Positions 45,862 to 54,240 of a stretch of 64,000 nucleotides of DNA are shown here, piece by piece (position 1 is the first letter of the stretch; each line of letters starts with the position of its first letter). The stretch is from Paracoccus denitrificans. GTDB taxonomy: Bacteria > Pseudomonadota > Alphaproteobacteria > Rhodobacterales > Rhodobacteraceae. The stretch spans positions 1 through 64,000 of the forward strand of contig NZ_FNEA01000025.1 in assembly GCF_900100045.1 (NCBI RefSeq), read 5' to 3'. The position numbers and the translations under genes are program-made. The notes under the pieces are model-generated. The model was given only the letters and a program-made list of their open reading frames with translations, did not search any database and was not told the DNA's origin.

Positions 45862-47244
45862 ATGGATACCGAAAACAAGCAGCATGCACGGGCGTGGTTG
45901 GCGGCCGTCGTCCTTGCCATGGCCGCGATGATCGCCATGGCGGACAAGACGCTGCCGATGCTGCTCATGGAACCGATCAAGCATGCCATGGCGCTGACCG
46001 ACGTGCAGATCGGCATCTTGACCGGCTTCACCTTCGCGATTGCCATGGCGGTCGCCGCCCTGCCGCTGGCATGGCTGGCGGATCGCTATGACCGGACGCT
46101 GCTGCTGGCGATCGCCATCACCGTCTGGTGCCTGCTGACCATCGCCAGCGGCTTTGCCACGAACTTCACCGCCTTGTTCCTGTGCCGGCTTGGGGTCGGC
46201 CTGGGCGAGGCGGCGCTGATGCCGGCCGCATTGTCGTTGATCGCCGATCTGTTTCCGCTTCGGCGCGTTGCCAGGGCGTCGGGGCTGTTCTTCTTTGGCG
46301 TGACCTTCGGCGGAGTCGTGGCCATGGTCGGCGGTGGCGCAGTTTACGGATATCTTCATGCCGCCGCGCTGGAAGGCACGCTGCCCCTGGCAAGCGACGA
46401 TGCCTGGCGCTGGACCACCATCGCATTCGGCGCCGCCGGTCTTGTCGTCGCCGCCCTCGTCGCCACCGTCCTTCCCGAACCGCGCCGCCGCAATCCCGCC
46501 ATGGCTGCCGCCTCGATCGGCATGCCCGAGGCGGCTGGATTTCGCGAATACCTGACGGCGACGCTGCCCTTCATCGTGCTTCTGGTCACCTGCCTGGGCA
46601 TGAGCGCGATCTTCACCGTTGGCTTCAACGGCTGGCTGGCGCCGTTCTTTACCAGAACCTATGGCTGGTCCATCGAGAGGACGGGCAGCACGCTGGGAAC
46701 GATCCTGCTGGTTGCCGGCCTGCTTTCTCCTTTCATCGGGGTGTTCTTCAATCGGATCGTCCGCCGCTGGATGGACCGCGAAGCGCCGCTGGCTGCGATT
46801 TCCCTGATGCTGCTTGTGACGCTGCCCTTCGTGATCGGCGGCCCGCTGATGAAGGACGGGCTTTGGGCGGCGGCAGCAGTCGGCATCGTCATCGCGATTT
46901 CCGGGGGGTGCTCGATCGTCATGTCGGTCATTTATGTCAGCATCGCACCGTCCCACCTGCGCGCCCGGATCACTGCCGTCCTGTTGCTCGTGCTGGGGCT
47001 GATCTCTGGTGTCGGAACGGTGGTCTATGCAGGCTTTACCGATATCGTGCTGGGGGATCCCGCCCGAATCCACCTGACGATGTCGCTGCTGTCGGGCCTG
47101 CTGATCCTGTTTACCGCGATCACAAGCTTCTTCGTCGACCGCCGCTATCCGGCCGTCGTCGCCATGGCGAAACAGGCAGAGCTGCGGCATCTCGAAAGCG
47201 GCGCAGCCGACCCGCGGGGGCACGAGCTTTCCGCGACCAACTGA
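45862..47244 (+). CDS. Major facilitator superfamily transporter
   Basis: A 460-residue transporter with 12 predicted membrane helices. The loop 2-3 signature of the superfamily is present as ALPLAWLADRYDRTLLLA near residue 65, and RLGVGLGEAALMPAALSLIADLF near 110 is typical of the spinster/hexuronate-like branch. The ATG at 45862 has GGGGGAG upstream. It is the first gene of the rightward unit under operator 2 and probably imports the peptide or its fragments. In microcystin degraders an MFS-type protein, MlrD, holds the same place. Confidence 0.9.
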   Translation: MDTENKQHARAWLAAVVLAMAAMIAMADKTLPMLLMEPIKHAMALTDVQIGILTGFTFAIAMAVAALPLAWLADRYDRTLLLAIAITVWCLLTIASGFATNFTALFLCRLGVGLGEAALMPAALSLIADLFPLRRVARASGLFFFGVTFGGVVAMVGGGAVYGYLHAAALEGTLPLASDDAWRWTTIAFGAAGLVVAALVATVLPEPRRRNPAMAAASIGMPEAAGFREYLTATLPFIVLLVTCLGMSAIFTVGFNGWLAPFFTRTYGWSIERTGSTLGTILLVAGLLSPFIGVFFNRIVRRWMDREAPLAAISLMLLVTLPFVIGGPLMKDGLWAAAAVGIVIAISGGCSIVMSVIYVSIAPSHLRARITAVLLLVLGLISGVGTVVYAGFTDIVLGDPARIHLTMSLLSGLLILFTAITSFFVDRRYPAVVAMAKQAELRHLESGAADPRGHELSATN

Positions 47245-47258
47245 ACGCCCGGGCGTTC
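47243..47258. repeat. 16-bp palindrome after the MFS gene
   Basis: GAACGCCCGGGCGTTC is a perfect palindrome overlapping the MFS stop, 34 nt before the serine hydrolase start. It may form a hairpin in the message or be a protein site. Confidence 0.4.
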
Positions 47259-47292
47259 GCGCCACACATCCATCGGCAATACAGGTGAAACA

Positions 47293-48405
47293 ATGACCTC
47301 TCACGGCGCTGTCGAGCGTTTGCAACTCATGCTCGACGACCATGTCGAGAATTTCGGCGCAATCGGCGTGATTGTCGGGATCGACCTGCCCGACGCCGGG
47401 CGCATCTGCCTTACCGCCGGATCGCGCGCGCAGGGCGAGGCGGCGCTTGGGGCATCGGATCTGTTCCAGATCGGCAGCCAGACCAAGACCTTTGTCGCCT
47501 TGTCGATCCTTCTTCTGTGCCGCGACGGCCTGCTGGATCTCGACGACCCGGTCGTCCGCCACATCGACCTGCCGATCGACGGGCGGATCACGCTTCGCCA
47601 CCTGATCATGAACACATCGGGGTTGCCCGAATATCTTTCGCTCATCGATCCGACCTCGGCCGGTCGGATGGCTCCGCGGGACATGGTGATCCCGGCGCTC
47701 GAGCAAGGCGTGCTGTTCGCTCCGGGGCAGCAATTCGACTATTCCAACACGGGCTGGGTGATCGCCGCCATGGTGATGGATGCGACGGCCCCGGGAGGCT
47801 ATGCCGGTTACGTGAAAGAGCGGATTTTCGGCCCGCTCGGCATGCAGGATTCCTGGGTCGGCAGCGGCTACCCGGAGGAACGGCTTGCGCAGGGCTATCT
47901 GAAGCGCGCCGGACGGCCGGCAATCAGTGCCGCCAGGGGTTTTTCCCTGGCCTGGGCCTATGGCGCCGGGGACATCATCTCGAATTGCGCCGACATGCTG
48001 GACTTCTATCGGGCCTTGGCACGGCCCGACAATCCGCTGGGCGTGACGATGCAGGACATGACCGCGCATTGGGCGCTGCCCGCCGAGAAGCCTTTCCACC
48101 CGCTCAGCCTTGGCGCGGCTTACGGCTTTGGGCTGGAAAGGCGGCGCTGGGGCGGGCTGGAGGTCTGGGGCCATCCCGGCCGGACGGTGGGATACGGCGC
48201 ATCGTCGTGGTTCGTGCCCTCGACCGGAGCGATCGTGACGACGGCCTTCATGTATGTGGAGGACGAATCCGAGCCGCCCCATATCGCCGCGCAGCGATAC
48301 AACCCCTCGATGCTGTTCACGCAGGTATTGTGCACCGCCCATGCCCTTGCCGATCTTCTGCCCGCGGCGGTCCCGGCACCCGTCCCGGTCGCCGGCAACC
48401 GATAA
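47293..48405 (+). CDS. Beta-lactamase-fold serine hydrolase (MlrB/D-aminopeptidase-like)
   Basis: A 370-residue serine hydrolase of the class C beta-lactamase/DD-peptidase fold. The SxxK motif is Ser62-Gln-Thr-Lys65, the second motif YSN lies near residue 150 (FDYSNTGW), and the third is HPG in WGHPGRTVGYG near 294. There is no signal peptide, so a cytoplasmic peptidase acting on imported peptides fits better than a beta-lactamase. Enzymes of this fold include D-aminopeptidases and the microcystin linear-peptide hydrolase MlrB. It is flanked by the transporter and the M81 peptidase. Confidence 0.88.
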   Translation: MTSHGAVERLQLMLDDHVENFGAIGVIVGIDLPDAGRICLTAGSRAQGEAALGASDLFQIGSQTKTFVALSILLLCRDGLLDLDDPVVRHIDLPIDGRITLRHLIMNTSGLPEYLSLIDPTSAGRMAPRDMVIPALEQGVLFAPGQQFDYSNTGWVIAAMVMDATAPGGYAGYVKERIFGPLGMQDSWVGSGYPEERLAQGYLKRAGRPAISAARGFSLAWAYGAGDIISNCADMLDFYRALARPDNPLGVTMQDMTAHWALPAEKPFHPLSLGAAYGFGLERRRWGGLEVWGHPGRTVGYGASSWFVPSTGAIVTTAFMYVEDESEPPHIAAQRYNPSMLFTQVLCTAHALADLLPAAVPAPVPVAGNR

Positions 48406-48414
48406 GGCCGCCCG

Positions 48415-49917
48415 ATGCGCTTCTTCATCGCCGGCCTCGCGACCGAAACCAACAGCTTCTCTCCGATCCCGTCCGGCGCGCTGGCCTTTTCGCTCGACCA
48501 TGTCCGCCGCGTCCGGGCGGGCGAAATCGCACCGCCCAAGGACGAGATGCTGGCGGTCTTCCACGAGCTGTGCAGCACCGACGGCCACGAGGTCGTGCAG
48601 GGCATTGCCGCCGGGGCGGAGCCCGGAGCCCCGGTCGTGCGCGCCGTCTATGAGGAACTGCGCGACATGATCCTGGACGATCTGCGCGCTGCGGGCGATG
48701 TCGATGTCGTCCTGCTTGCGCTTCACGGAGCGATGATCGCGCAGGGATACGACGATTGCGAAGGCGATCTGCTGGCCCGTATCCGCGAGATCGCGCCCCG
48801 GGCGATCATCGGCGCCCAGCTGGACCCGCATTGCAGCCTGACCGAAATCATGGTCGCCAATGCCGACCTGATCACCATCATGCGTGAATATCCCCATACC
48901 GATTTCGCCGAACGGGCAGCGGATCTGCATCGGCATTGCCTGCGGGCGGCGCGGGGGGAGATCCGCCCGGCGGCGGCGCTGATCGACTGCCGGATGATCG
49001 GTTTCTTTCCGACCACGGACGGCGCGATGAAGCAGGTTGTCGGGGCCTTTCGCCACAGCAGCGCCGAGCCGCGCATCGTTACCGCGGAATTCGCGCATGG
49101 CTTTCCCTGGGGCGACGTGCCGGAGATGGGCGCGCGCGTGCTGGTTTACGCGGATGGCGATCTGGAAATCGCCAAGGCAGAGGCCCTGCGGCTGGCGCGG
49201 CTGGTCCATGACAGGCGGCGGGAATTGCAGGCCGCATTCCCCGACCTCGCGTCCTCGCTCGACCGGGCGGAGGGGCTGGACGGCCTGGTCGTGCTGGGCG
49301 ACTTTGCCGACAATCCCGGCGGCGGGGCGCCCGGCGACAGCACCTTTGTCCTGCGTGAACTGCTGGATCGGGGCATTGCCGATGCGGCGATTGGCGCTTT
49401 CCACGACCCGGAGGCGGCGCGGCTTTGCGCCGATGCCGGGCCGGGCGCCACGATCCGGCTGCGTCTGGGCGGCAAGCTGGGACCGGAATCCGGCGACCCG
49501 GTCGATCTGGTGGCCGAGATCGTCGCGGTGGCCGAGGACCATGCCTGCACGGCCTTCGGCATGCGCGTGCCGCTGGGCCGTTCTGCCGCGATCCGCTGCC
49601 GGGGCATCGATATTCTGGTCGTCTCGTCCCGTAGTCAGCTCTATGGCGTCGACGGCTTCACCGGGCTTGGCATCTCGCTGCGCGACAAGCGGTTGGTCGT
49701 CGTCAAGTCCAGCAACCATTACGTTGCCAGCTTCGGCCCCCTGGCCGATCACACCTGGCATATGGCGACGCCCGGCGCGATGAACCTGGATTTCGCGTCG
49801 ATTCCCTATCGGCGGCTGGATCGCCCCGTCTTTCCGCTGGTCGAGGACCCCTGGCCCGGCGAAGACATGCAGGCCGCGATCCGCATCGCGAAAAGACCTG
49901 CACCCGGCGGCATATAG
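48415..49917 (+). CDS. M81-family metallopeptidase (MlrC family)
   Basis: A 500-residue zinc metallopeptidase of family M81, whose named member MlrC cleaves the last peptides of microcystin breakdown. The family opening is TETNSFSPIP near residue 11; LLALHGAM near 101, GAQLDPHCSLTEI near 137 and REYPHTDFAERA near 158 hold likely zinc ligands. GDFADNPGGGAPGDST near residue 297 opens the C-terminal domain. It starts 9 nt after the serine hydrolase stop, so the genes are coupled. M81 proteins are common in soil proteobacteria, so microcystin itself need not be the substrate. Confidence 0.9.
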   Translation: MRFFIAGLATETNSFSPIPSGALAFSLDHVRRVRAGEIAPPKDEMLAVFHELCSTDGHEVVQGIAAGAEPGAPVVRAVYEELRDMILDDLRAAGDVDVVLLALHGAMIAQGYDDCEGDLLARIREIAPRAIIGAQLDPHCSLTEIMVANADLITIMREYPHTDFAERAADLHRHCLRAARGEIRPAAALIDCRMIGFFPTTDGAMKQVVGAFRHSSAEPRIVTAEFAHGFPWGDVPEMGARVLVYADGDLEIAKAEALRLARLVHDRRRELQAAFPDLASSLDRAEGLDGLVVLGDFADNPGGGAPGDSTFVLRELLDRGIADAAIGAFHDPEAARLCADAGPGATIRLRLGGKLGPESGDPVDLVAEIVAVAEDHACTAFGMRVPLGRSAAIRCRGIDILVVSSRSQLYGVDGFTGLGISLRDKRLVVVKSSNHYVASFGPLADHTWHMATPGAMNLDFASIPYRRLDRPVFPLVEDPWPGEDMQAAIRIAKRPAPGGI

Positions 49918-49926
49918 GAATTGCAA

Positions 49927-49944
49927 ACTACACAATTGTGTAGT
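49927..49944. promoter_or_regulatory. TetR operator copy 3 (before M17 aminopeptidase)
   Basis: ACTACACAATTGTGTAGT is identical to copy 1. TTGCAA ends just before it at 49926, and TAAATA begins at its last base, so the operator fills the space between a plausible -35 and -10 of the aminopeptidase operon. Confidence 0.85.
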
Positions 49945-50014
49945 AAATATTTCATCACCCTCCGCGCCTGGATTCGGACGGTAGAACAGCGGGTTCGCCC
50001 CTTCGGGAGTTGGC

Positions 50015-51493
50015 ATGACAGCCTGGACACAAATCGACATTCTGCAATCCGATGAGCCCGCGGCGGAATTCGTTCTTGCCTTCGCCAGCAAGGACGGCGC
50101 GATACCCGAACAGGACGAGGCGCGACTTTCGCTGGCGATCCGCCACGCGGGCTTTGCCGCCCAGCCCGGCCAATGGCTCGACGTTTCGCCGGCGAAGGGC
50201 ACCGATCCCCGCATCATCCTGATCGGCGCGCCCGAGATCGGCACGGCGACGCCGCATGACTGGGCAAGCCTGGGCGGCAGCATCGTCGAGGCTATGGCGG
50301 CGCTTCGGCTGGAAGCCGCCCGGCTGTCCGACGGGGCGGCGCTGGCCGACGATGCCCGCCTGTCCGGGGTCCTGCTGGGGGTTCTGCTGCACGGTTTCCG
50401 CCCCGACACCGGGCGCAAGCAGCCCGATCCGACGCCATGGCCGCAACGCCTGTTGATCCCGCAGGGACGGAACGGCGCGTGCGACCAGGCGATGCGCACG
50501 GCGCGCGCCGTCAACCGCGCCCGCGCCTGGGTCGAGGCGCCGGCCAACCGGCTGACTCCGCAGGTCTGGGCGGCGGAACTGCCGGCGATCTTCGAGCCGC
50601 TGGGCGCGACCTTGCGGATATTCGACAGCGGTGCCCTGCAGGAGATGGGCGCATCGGCCCTGTTGGCCGTCGGCCGCGCCTCGGAGTTTCCGCCGCTGCT
50701 GGCGGTGGTGGAATGGCGCGGCGCGCCTGCGCGCAAAGGTTGGGATGCGGTGCTGGTCGGCAAGGGCATGACCTTCGACAGCGGGGGGCTGAACCTCAAG
50801 ACCGCGGCACCCGTGATCGCCCGGATGGGCTTCGACATGGGCGGTGGGGCCGCCGTGCTGGGCGCGGTGGAACTGGCGGCATCGCGCAAGGCGGGCTGCA
50901 ATGTCGCGGCCATCGTGCCGATGGCCGAGAATGCCATCGACGGGAAAAGCTTTCGACCGGGCGACGTGATCGAATCCCTGGGCGGCCTGACCATCGAGAT
51001 CCGCAATACCGATGGCGAGGGGCGGCTGGTCCTGGCCGACGGCATCGCCTATGGGTTGCAGACCTACCGGCCTGCCCATGTCATCGACATCGCCACGCTG
51101 ACCGGCATGATCGCCGTGGCGTTGCTGGAGGAATTCGCCGGGCTCTATTCCAACGACGATGCGCTTGCCGCCGAACTCGACGAAGCGGGTCGGGCAACGG
51201 GAGAGTTTTTGTGGCGCATGCCCTGCCAGTCCAACCAGGACCATGTGGTCGAGACCCCGGTTGCGGACGTGGCCAACATGAGCACCTTTCCGGGGCTGCT
51301 GGGCACCGGCCTGTCCGCGCCGGTTTCCGGGCCGAAGCTCTTGCAGAAATTCGTGGGCGATACCCCCTGGGCGCATATCGACATCGCCGGCACCGTCTGG
51401 GCCACGCGCCGCTCGGCCTATGGCGGCAATAACGCCACCGGCTACGGGGTCCGCCTGCTGGACCAGTGGCTGCGCCGTTTCGAAAGAGGGTGA
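50015..51493 (+). CDS. Leucyl aminopeptidase family protein (M17)
   Basis: A 492-residue M17 aminopeptidase that removes N-terminal amino acids in the cytoplasm. The two-metal site is shown by VGKGMTFDSGGLNLKTA near residue 248, FDMGGGAAVLG near 272 and the signature NTDGEGRLVLAD near 330; the second catalytic Arg is in that signature. The N-terminal domain is shorter and more divergent than in PepA. It opens the third unit of the TetR regulon and is followed 5 nt later by the M42 gene. Together they would finish peptide breakdown. Confidence 0.93.
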   Translation: MTAWTQIDILQSDEPAAEFVLAFASKDGAIPEQDEARLSLAIRHAGFAAQPGQWLDVSPAKGTDPRIILIGAPEIGTATPHDWASLGGSIVEAMAALRLEAARLSDGAALADDARLSGVLLGVLLHGFRPDTGRKQPDPTPWPQRLLIPQGRNGACDQAMRTARAVNRARAWVEAPANRLTPQVWAAELPAIFEPLGATLRIFDSGALQEMGASALLAVGRASEFPPLLAVVEWRGAPARKGWDAVLVGKGMTFDSGGLNLKTAAPVIARMGFDMGGGAAVLGAVELAASRKAGCNVAAIVPMAENAIDGKSFRPGDVIESLGGLTIEIRNTDGEGRLVLADGIAYGLQTYRPAHVIDIATLTGMIAVALLEEFAGLYSNDDALAAELDEAGRATGEFLWRMPCQSNQDHVVETPVADVANMSTFPGLLGTGLSAPVSGPKLLQKFVGDTPWAHIDIAGTVWATRRSAYGGNNATGYGVRLLDQWLRRFERG

Positions 51494-51498
51494 CCGCC

Positions 51499-52545
51499 AT
51501 GGATCGCGACAGCGAATTGTTCGACCTGATCGGCGACCTGATCATGTGCCATTCGCCCAGCGGGGTCGAGGCGCGGATCGACGCCTTCCTTCTGCAGCGG
51601 CTCTCGGAACTGGGTATCGAGGCGGCGCTGGACGCCGCCGGGAACGTCGTCGCACGCATTCCCGGCAGCGGGGCGGGCAAGCTGGCGATCACCGCCCACA
51701 AGGATGAGATCGGCGCATCGGTCAGCACCGTCGGGGACGATGGCCGGCTCAGGCTGCGCGCCTTGGGATCGTCCTTCCCCTGGGTCTATGGCGAGGGAAT
51801 CGTGGATATCCTGGGCGACAACGAGACGATTCAGGGCGTCCTCAGCTTCGGATCGCGCCACATCACCCGCGCCTCGCCGCAATATCCGCAGCAAGAGACC
51901 GCGCCGGTCAAATGGTCGGATGTCTGGGTCGAGACCAAGTGCAGCTGCGACGACATCGCCAAGGCGGGCGTGCGGCCGGGCTCTCGCGTGCTGGTCGCGA
52001 GGCATCGCAAGGCGCCCTATCGGTTGGGCGACCATATCGCCGGCTATACGCTGGACAACAAGGCCTCGGTCGCGGTCCTGATCGAGCTGGCCAAGCGGAT
52101 CCGCAACCCGGTCTCGGAGATCTGCCTGGTCTTTTCGTCCATGGAAGAGGTCGGTGCCTGCGGCGCGCTGTATTTCACCAGAAACGAGCCCGTGGATGCG
52201 ATCATCGCGCTGGAGATCGCCCCCCTGTCCGATGAATACGACATCGTGGATGGCCCGGACCCGGTGATCTATGCGCAGGATGGCTATGGCCTTTACCATG
52301 AGGGGCTGAACGGCCGGATCGCCGCCGCGGCCGCGCGGGCGGGGGTCGGACTGCAACGCTCGGTGGTCCATGATTTCGGCAGCGACGCCTCGATCGTGAT
52401 GCGCAACGGGCATGCGCCGCGCGGGGCCTGCCTGGCCTTCCCGACGCAGAACACCCACGGATACGAGATCGCGCGCCTTGCCGCGATCGGGAACTGCGTC
52501 GCCGTCCTCGATGAACTTTGCAAGGGGGATCTGTCGCAATGGTGA
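51499..52545 (+). CDS. M42-family metallopeptidase (deblocking/glutamyl aminopeptidase-like)
   Basis: A 348-residue M42 peptidase, a tetrahedral cytoplasmic aminopeptidase family. Metal ligands and catalytic residues visible are His67 and Asp69 in TAHKDEIG, Asp in YTLDNKAS near 185, Glu-Glu in MEEVG near 217 and His in NTHGYE near 320. A Cys pair in ETKCSCDD near residue 148 is unusual. The ATG at 51499 lies 5 nt after the M17 stop; earlier in-frame codons overlap that gene. It would complement the M17 enzyme on other N-termini. Confidence 0.92.
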   Translation: MDRDSELFDLIGDLIMCHSPSGVEARIDAFLLQRLSELGIEAALDAAGNVVARIPGSGAGKLAITAHKDEIGASVSTVGDDGRLRLRALGSSFPWVYGEGIVDILGDNETIQGVLSFGSRHITRASPQYPQQETAPVKWSDVWVETKCSCDDIAKAGVRPGSRVLVARHRKAPYRLGDHIAGYTLDNKASVAVLIELAKRIRNPVSEICLVFSSMEEVGACGALYFTRNEPVDAIIALEIAPLSDEYDIVDGPDPVIYAQDGYGLYHEGLNGRIAAAAARAGVGLQRSVVHDFGSDASIVMRNGHAPRGACLAFPTQNTHGYEIARLAAIGNCVAVLDELCKGDLSQW

Positions 52546-52771
52546 TGCCGGACCACCTGACGCGGGCCCTTGCAGGCGGACGGCATCGCGAACGCCTGAC
52601 GCGATAGGCCAGGGACCGGCCGCCAACCACCCTGACCGGCGGGCCGCAAGAAGGTTGCGGCGCCGGGCGGAAGCCTGCGCCCGAACGCAGGCCAGGCGCA
52701 GATACGACCAACCCAAGGGTCCGAAGAAGACCCGGCGACAAGACGCCAACGAACCAACAGGAGATGATATC

Positions 52772-54118
52772 GTGACCGACACGCAAAGTCCCAACCCGCA
52801 GAAACCTCGCCACCTCGGCGAGCGTGCTCTGGCCCTGATGCTCAGCGGCCTGTTCGCCACGGTCCTTCTCGGCGGCACGGCGCCGGCCGTCGCGCAGGCG
52901 CTGCCGAACTGCGCCAAATACGACCAGCTCAATCACCGGGGGTCCGAGGTCCCTTATCCATCGAATTGCGAAGCAATCGACCCCGAATTGGGCGGCCTGC
53001 GCGAAAAGCTTTTCAGCCGCGGCTGGAATCTGCAGGTCGTCACCACCCAGGGCCTGACCTATGACCTCCGCGGCAACGATGGCGGGCCGCAAATCTATAC
53101 CGGCCAGAAACCGACCGCGAATGCCTCGGTCTCGCTGGTGTTCACGCATGATCTCAGCCGATACGGACTGCCAGACGGATCGCTTCTGACCTTTGCCCCC
53201 GTGGCCGGCTACACATCCTTTTCAGGTGCAGGGCTTTCCCACGCCTATATCAACCAGCTTTCCGCCATGGTGCCGCTGAACGACGGGCAGGTGGTCCTGC
53301 AAGCCGGGCAATACAACATGGCATCGCAATTCTACGGGCAGGCCATCGGCAACAACCTTGCCGCTTCGGCGCTTGGTCCGCAGAGCTTCATCCTCTACGG
53401 GCTGGGCGTCGGCGGGTTGAAACCGACGCCGGCCTTCGACATTCGCCTGTCCTCCGCGGACAAGCGCTTCTACACTCATTTCGGTGTCGCCCGAAGCATC
53501 AGCCCCGACGGACTTTTCGCCGATGGCGAGGAAAACCATTCGGGCCTGAAATTCTCGACCCGCGGGGCGAAGGCGGTCTTCATCAACGAGGTCGGCTACA
53601 GGGTCCAGCCGGACGTGAACCAGCGCAACATCTGGCTGCGGGCAGGCGCCGTCTACAACACTTCCGACTTTGCCCATCTCGACGATCCGGCGACGACCGG
53701 CAAGAATTACGGCGGCTATGTCGTCGCGACCTACCAATTGTCGCAGCCCGACATGTCCGCTCCCTACCGGGGCTGGTATTTCACCGGCAGCGTGAACTTC
53801 GCCAGGAAACAGGTGAACGCCTTTTCGCATGATGCAGGGCTGGTCTTTTATCGCATCGGGACGTTCAAGAGCCGGCCCTATGACGTGTTCTCGATCGGTG
53901 CCGCCAAGACCTATTTCAGCGACGTGGTGGTGCAGAACGCGACCGATCTGGGGCTGGAGGCGGCTTCCAGTTCGACCAGCTTCCTCGCCTCCTATACCTA
54001 CCGGCTGCAACAGGGCGCCTATCTGCAATCGGCCATCACCTATATCGACAACCCGACGCTGGCCCCGGTCCGGCCTTCGGCGCTCAACGCAAGCGTCAAC
54101 CTGACGCTGGTATTCTAG
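52772..54118 (+). CDS. Outer-membrane porin, carbohydrate porin OprB-like
   Basis: A 448-residue outer-membrane protein. A long N-region and hydrophobic stretch end in APAVAQA, a clear Sec signal with cleavage near residue 42. The mature part is rich in alternating beta strands with aromatic girdles and ends in NLTLVF, a C-terminal phenylalanine typical of porins. Segments such as RGWYFTGSVNF and ETALEASYS-like strands match the OprB family. The start is GTG 52772 with GGAG eight bases upstream; an ATG nearer the site stops at once. It follows the peptidases and could admit the peptide to the periplasm. Confidence 0.85.
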   Translation: MTDTQSPNPQKPRHLGERALALMLSGLFATVLLGGTAPAVAQALPNCAKYDQLNHRGSEVPYPSNCEAIDPELGGLREKLFSRGWNLQVVTTQGLTYDLRGNDGGPQIYTGQKPTANASVSLVFTHDLSRYGLPDGSLLTFAPVAGYTSFSGAGLSHAYINQLSAMVPLNDGQVVLQAGQYNMASQFYGQAIGNNLAASALGPQSFILYGLGVGGLKPTPAFDIRLSSADKRFYTHFGVARSISPDGLFADGEENHSGLKFSTRGAKAVFINEVGYRVQPDVNQRNIWLRAGAVYNTSDFAHLDDPATTGKNYGGYVVATYQLSQPDMSAPYRGWYFTGSVNFARKQVNAFSHDAGLVFYRIGTFKSRPYDVFSIGAAKTYFSDVVVQNATDLGLEAASSSTSFLASYTYRLQQGAYLQSAITYIDNPTLAPVRPSALNASVNLTLVF

Positions 54119-54124
54119 GGCGCC

Positions 54125-54147
54125 GGGCATCTTCGTGCCTGATGCCC
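54125..54147 (+). terminator. Hairpin after the porin gene
   Basis: GGGCATC and GATGCCC flank a 9-base loop seven bases after the porin stop, followed by an A-rich rather than T-rich stretch. It could be a partial terminator before the ornithine cyclodeaminase gene. Confidence 0.35.
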
Positions 54148-54240
54148 TGAAATAAAAGCCTTCCCGATGACCATGCGACGGGCCATCGGGACAGTTTTCA
54201 AGATCGCTCGCCATCGATCAAATCCGAAACCCATCCCAGG

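Noticed and set aside
45835-51045. Very long minus-strand open frame opposite the peptidase genes
   Set aside because: It is a shadow of the high-GC coding strand: its product is low-complexity Arg/Gln/His-rich and the opposite genes are complete with known motifs.
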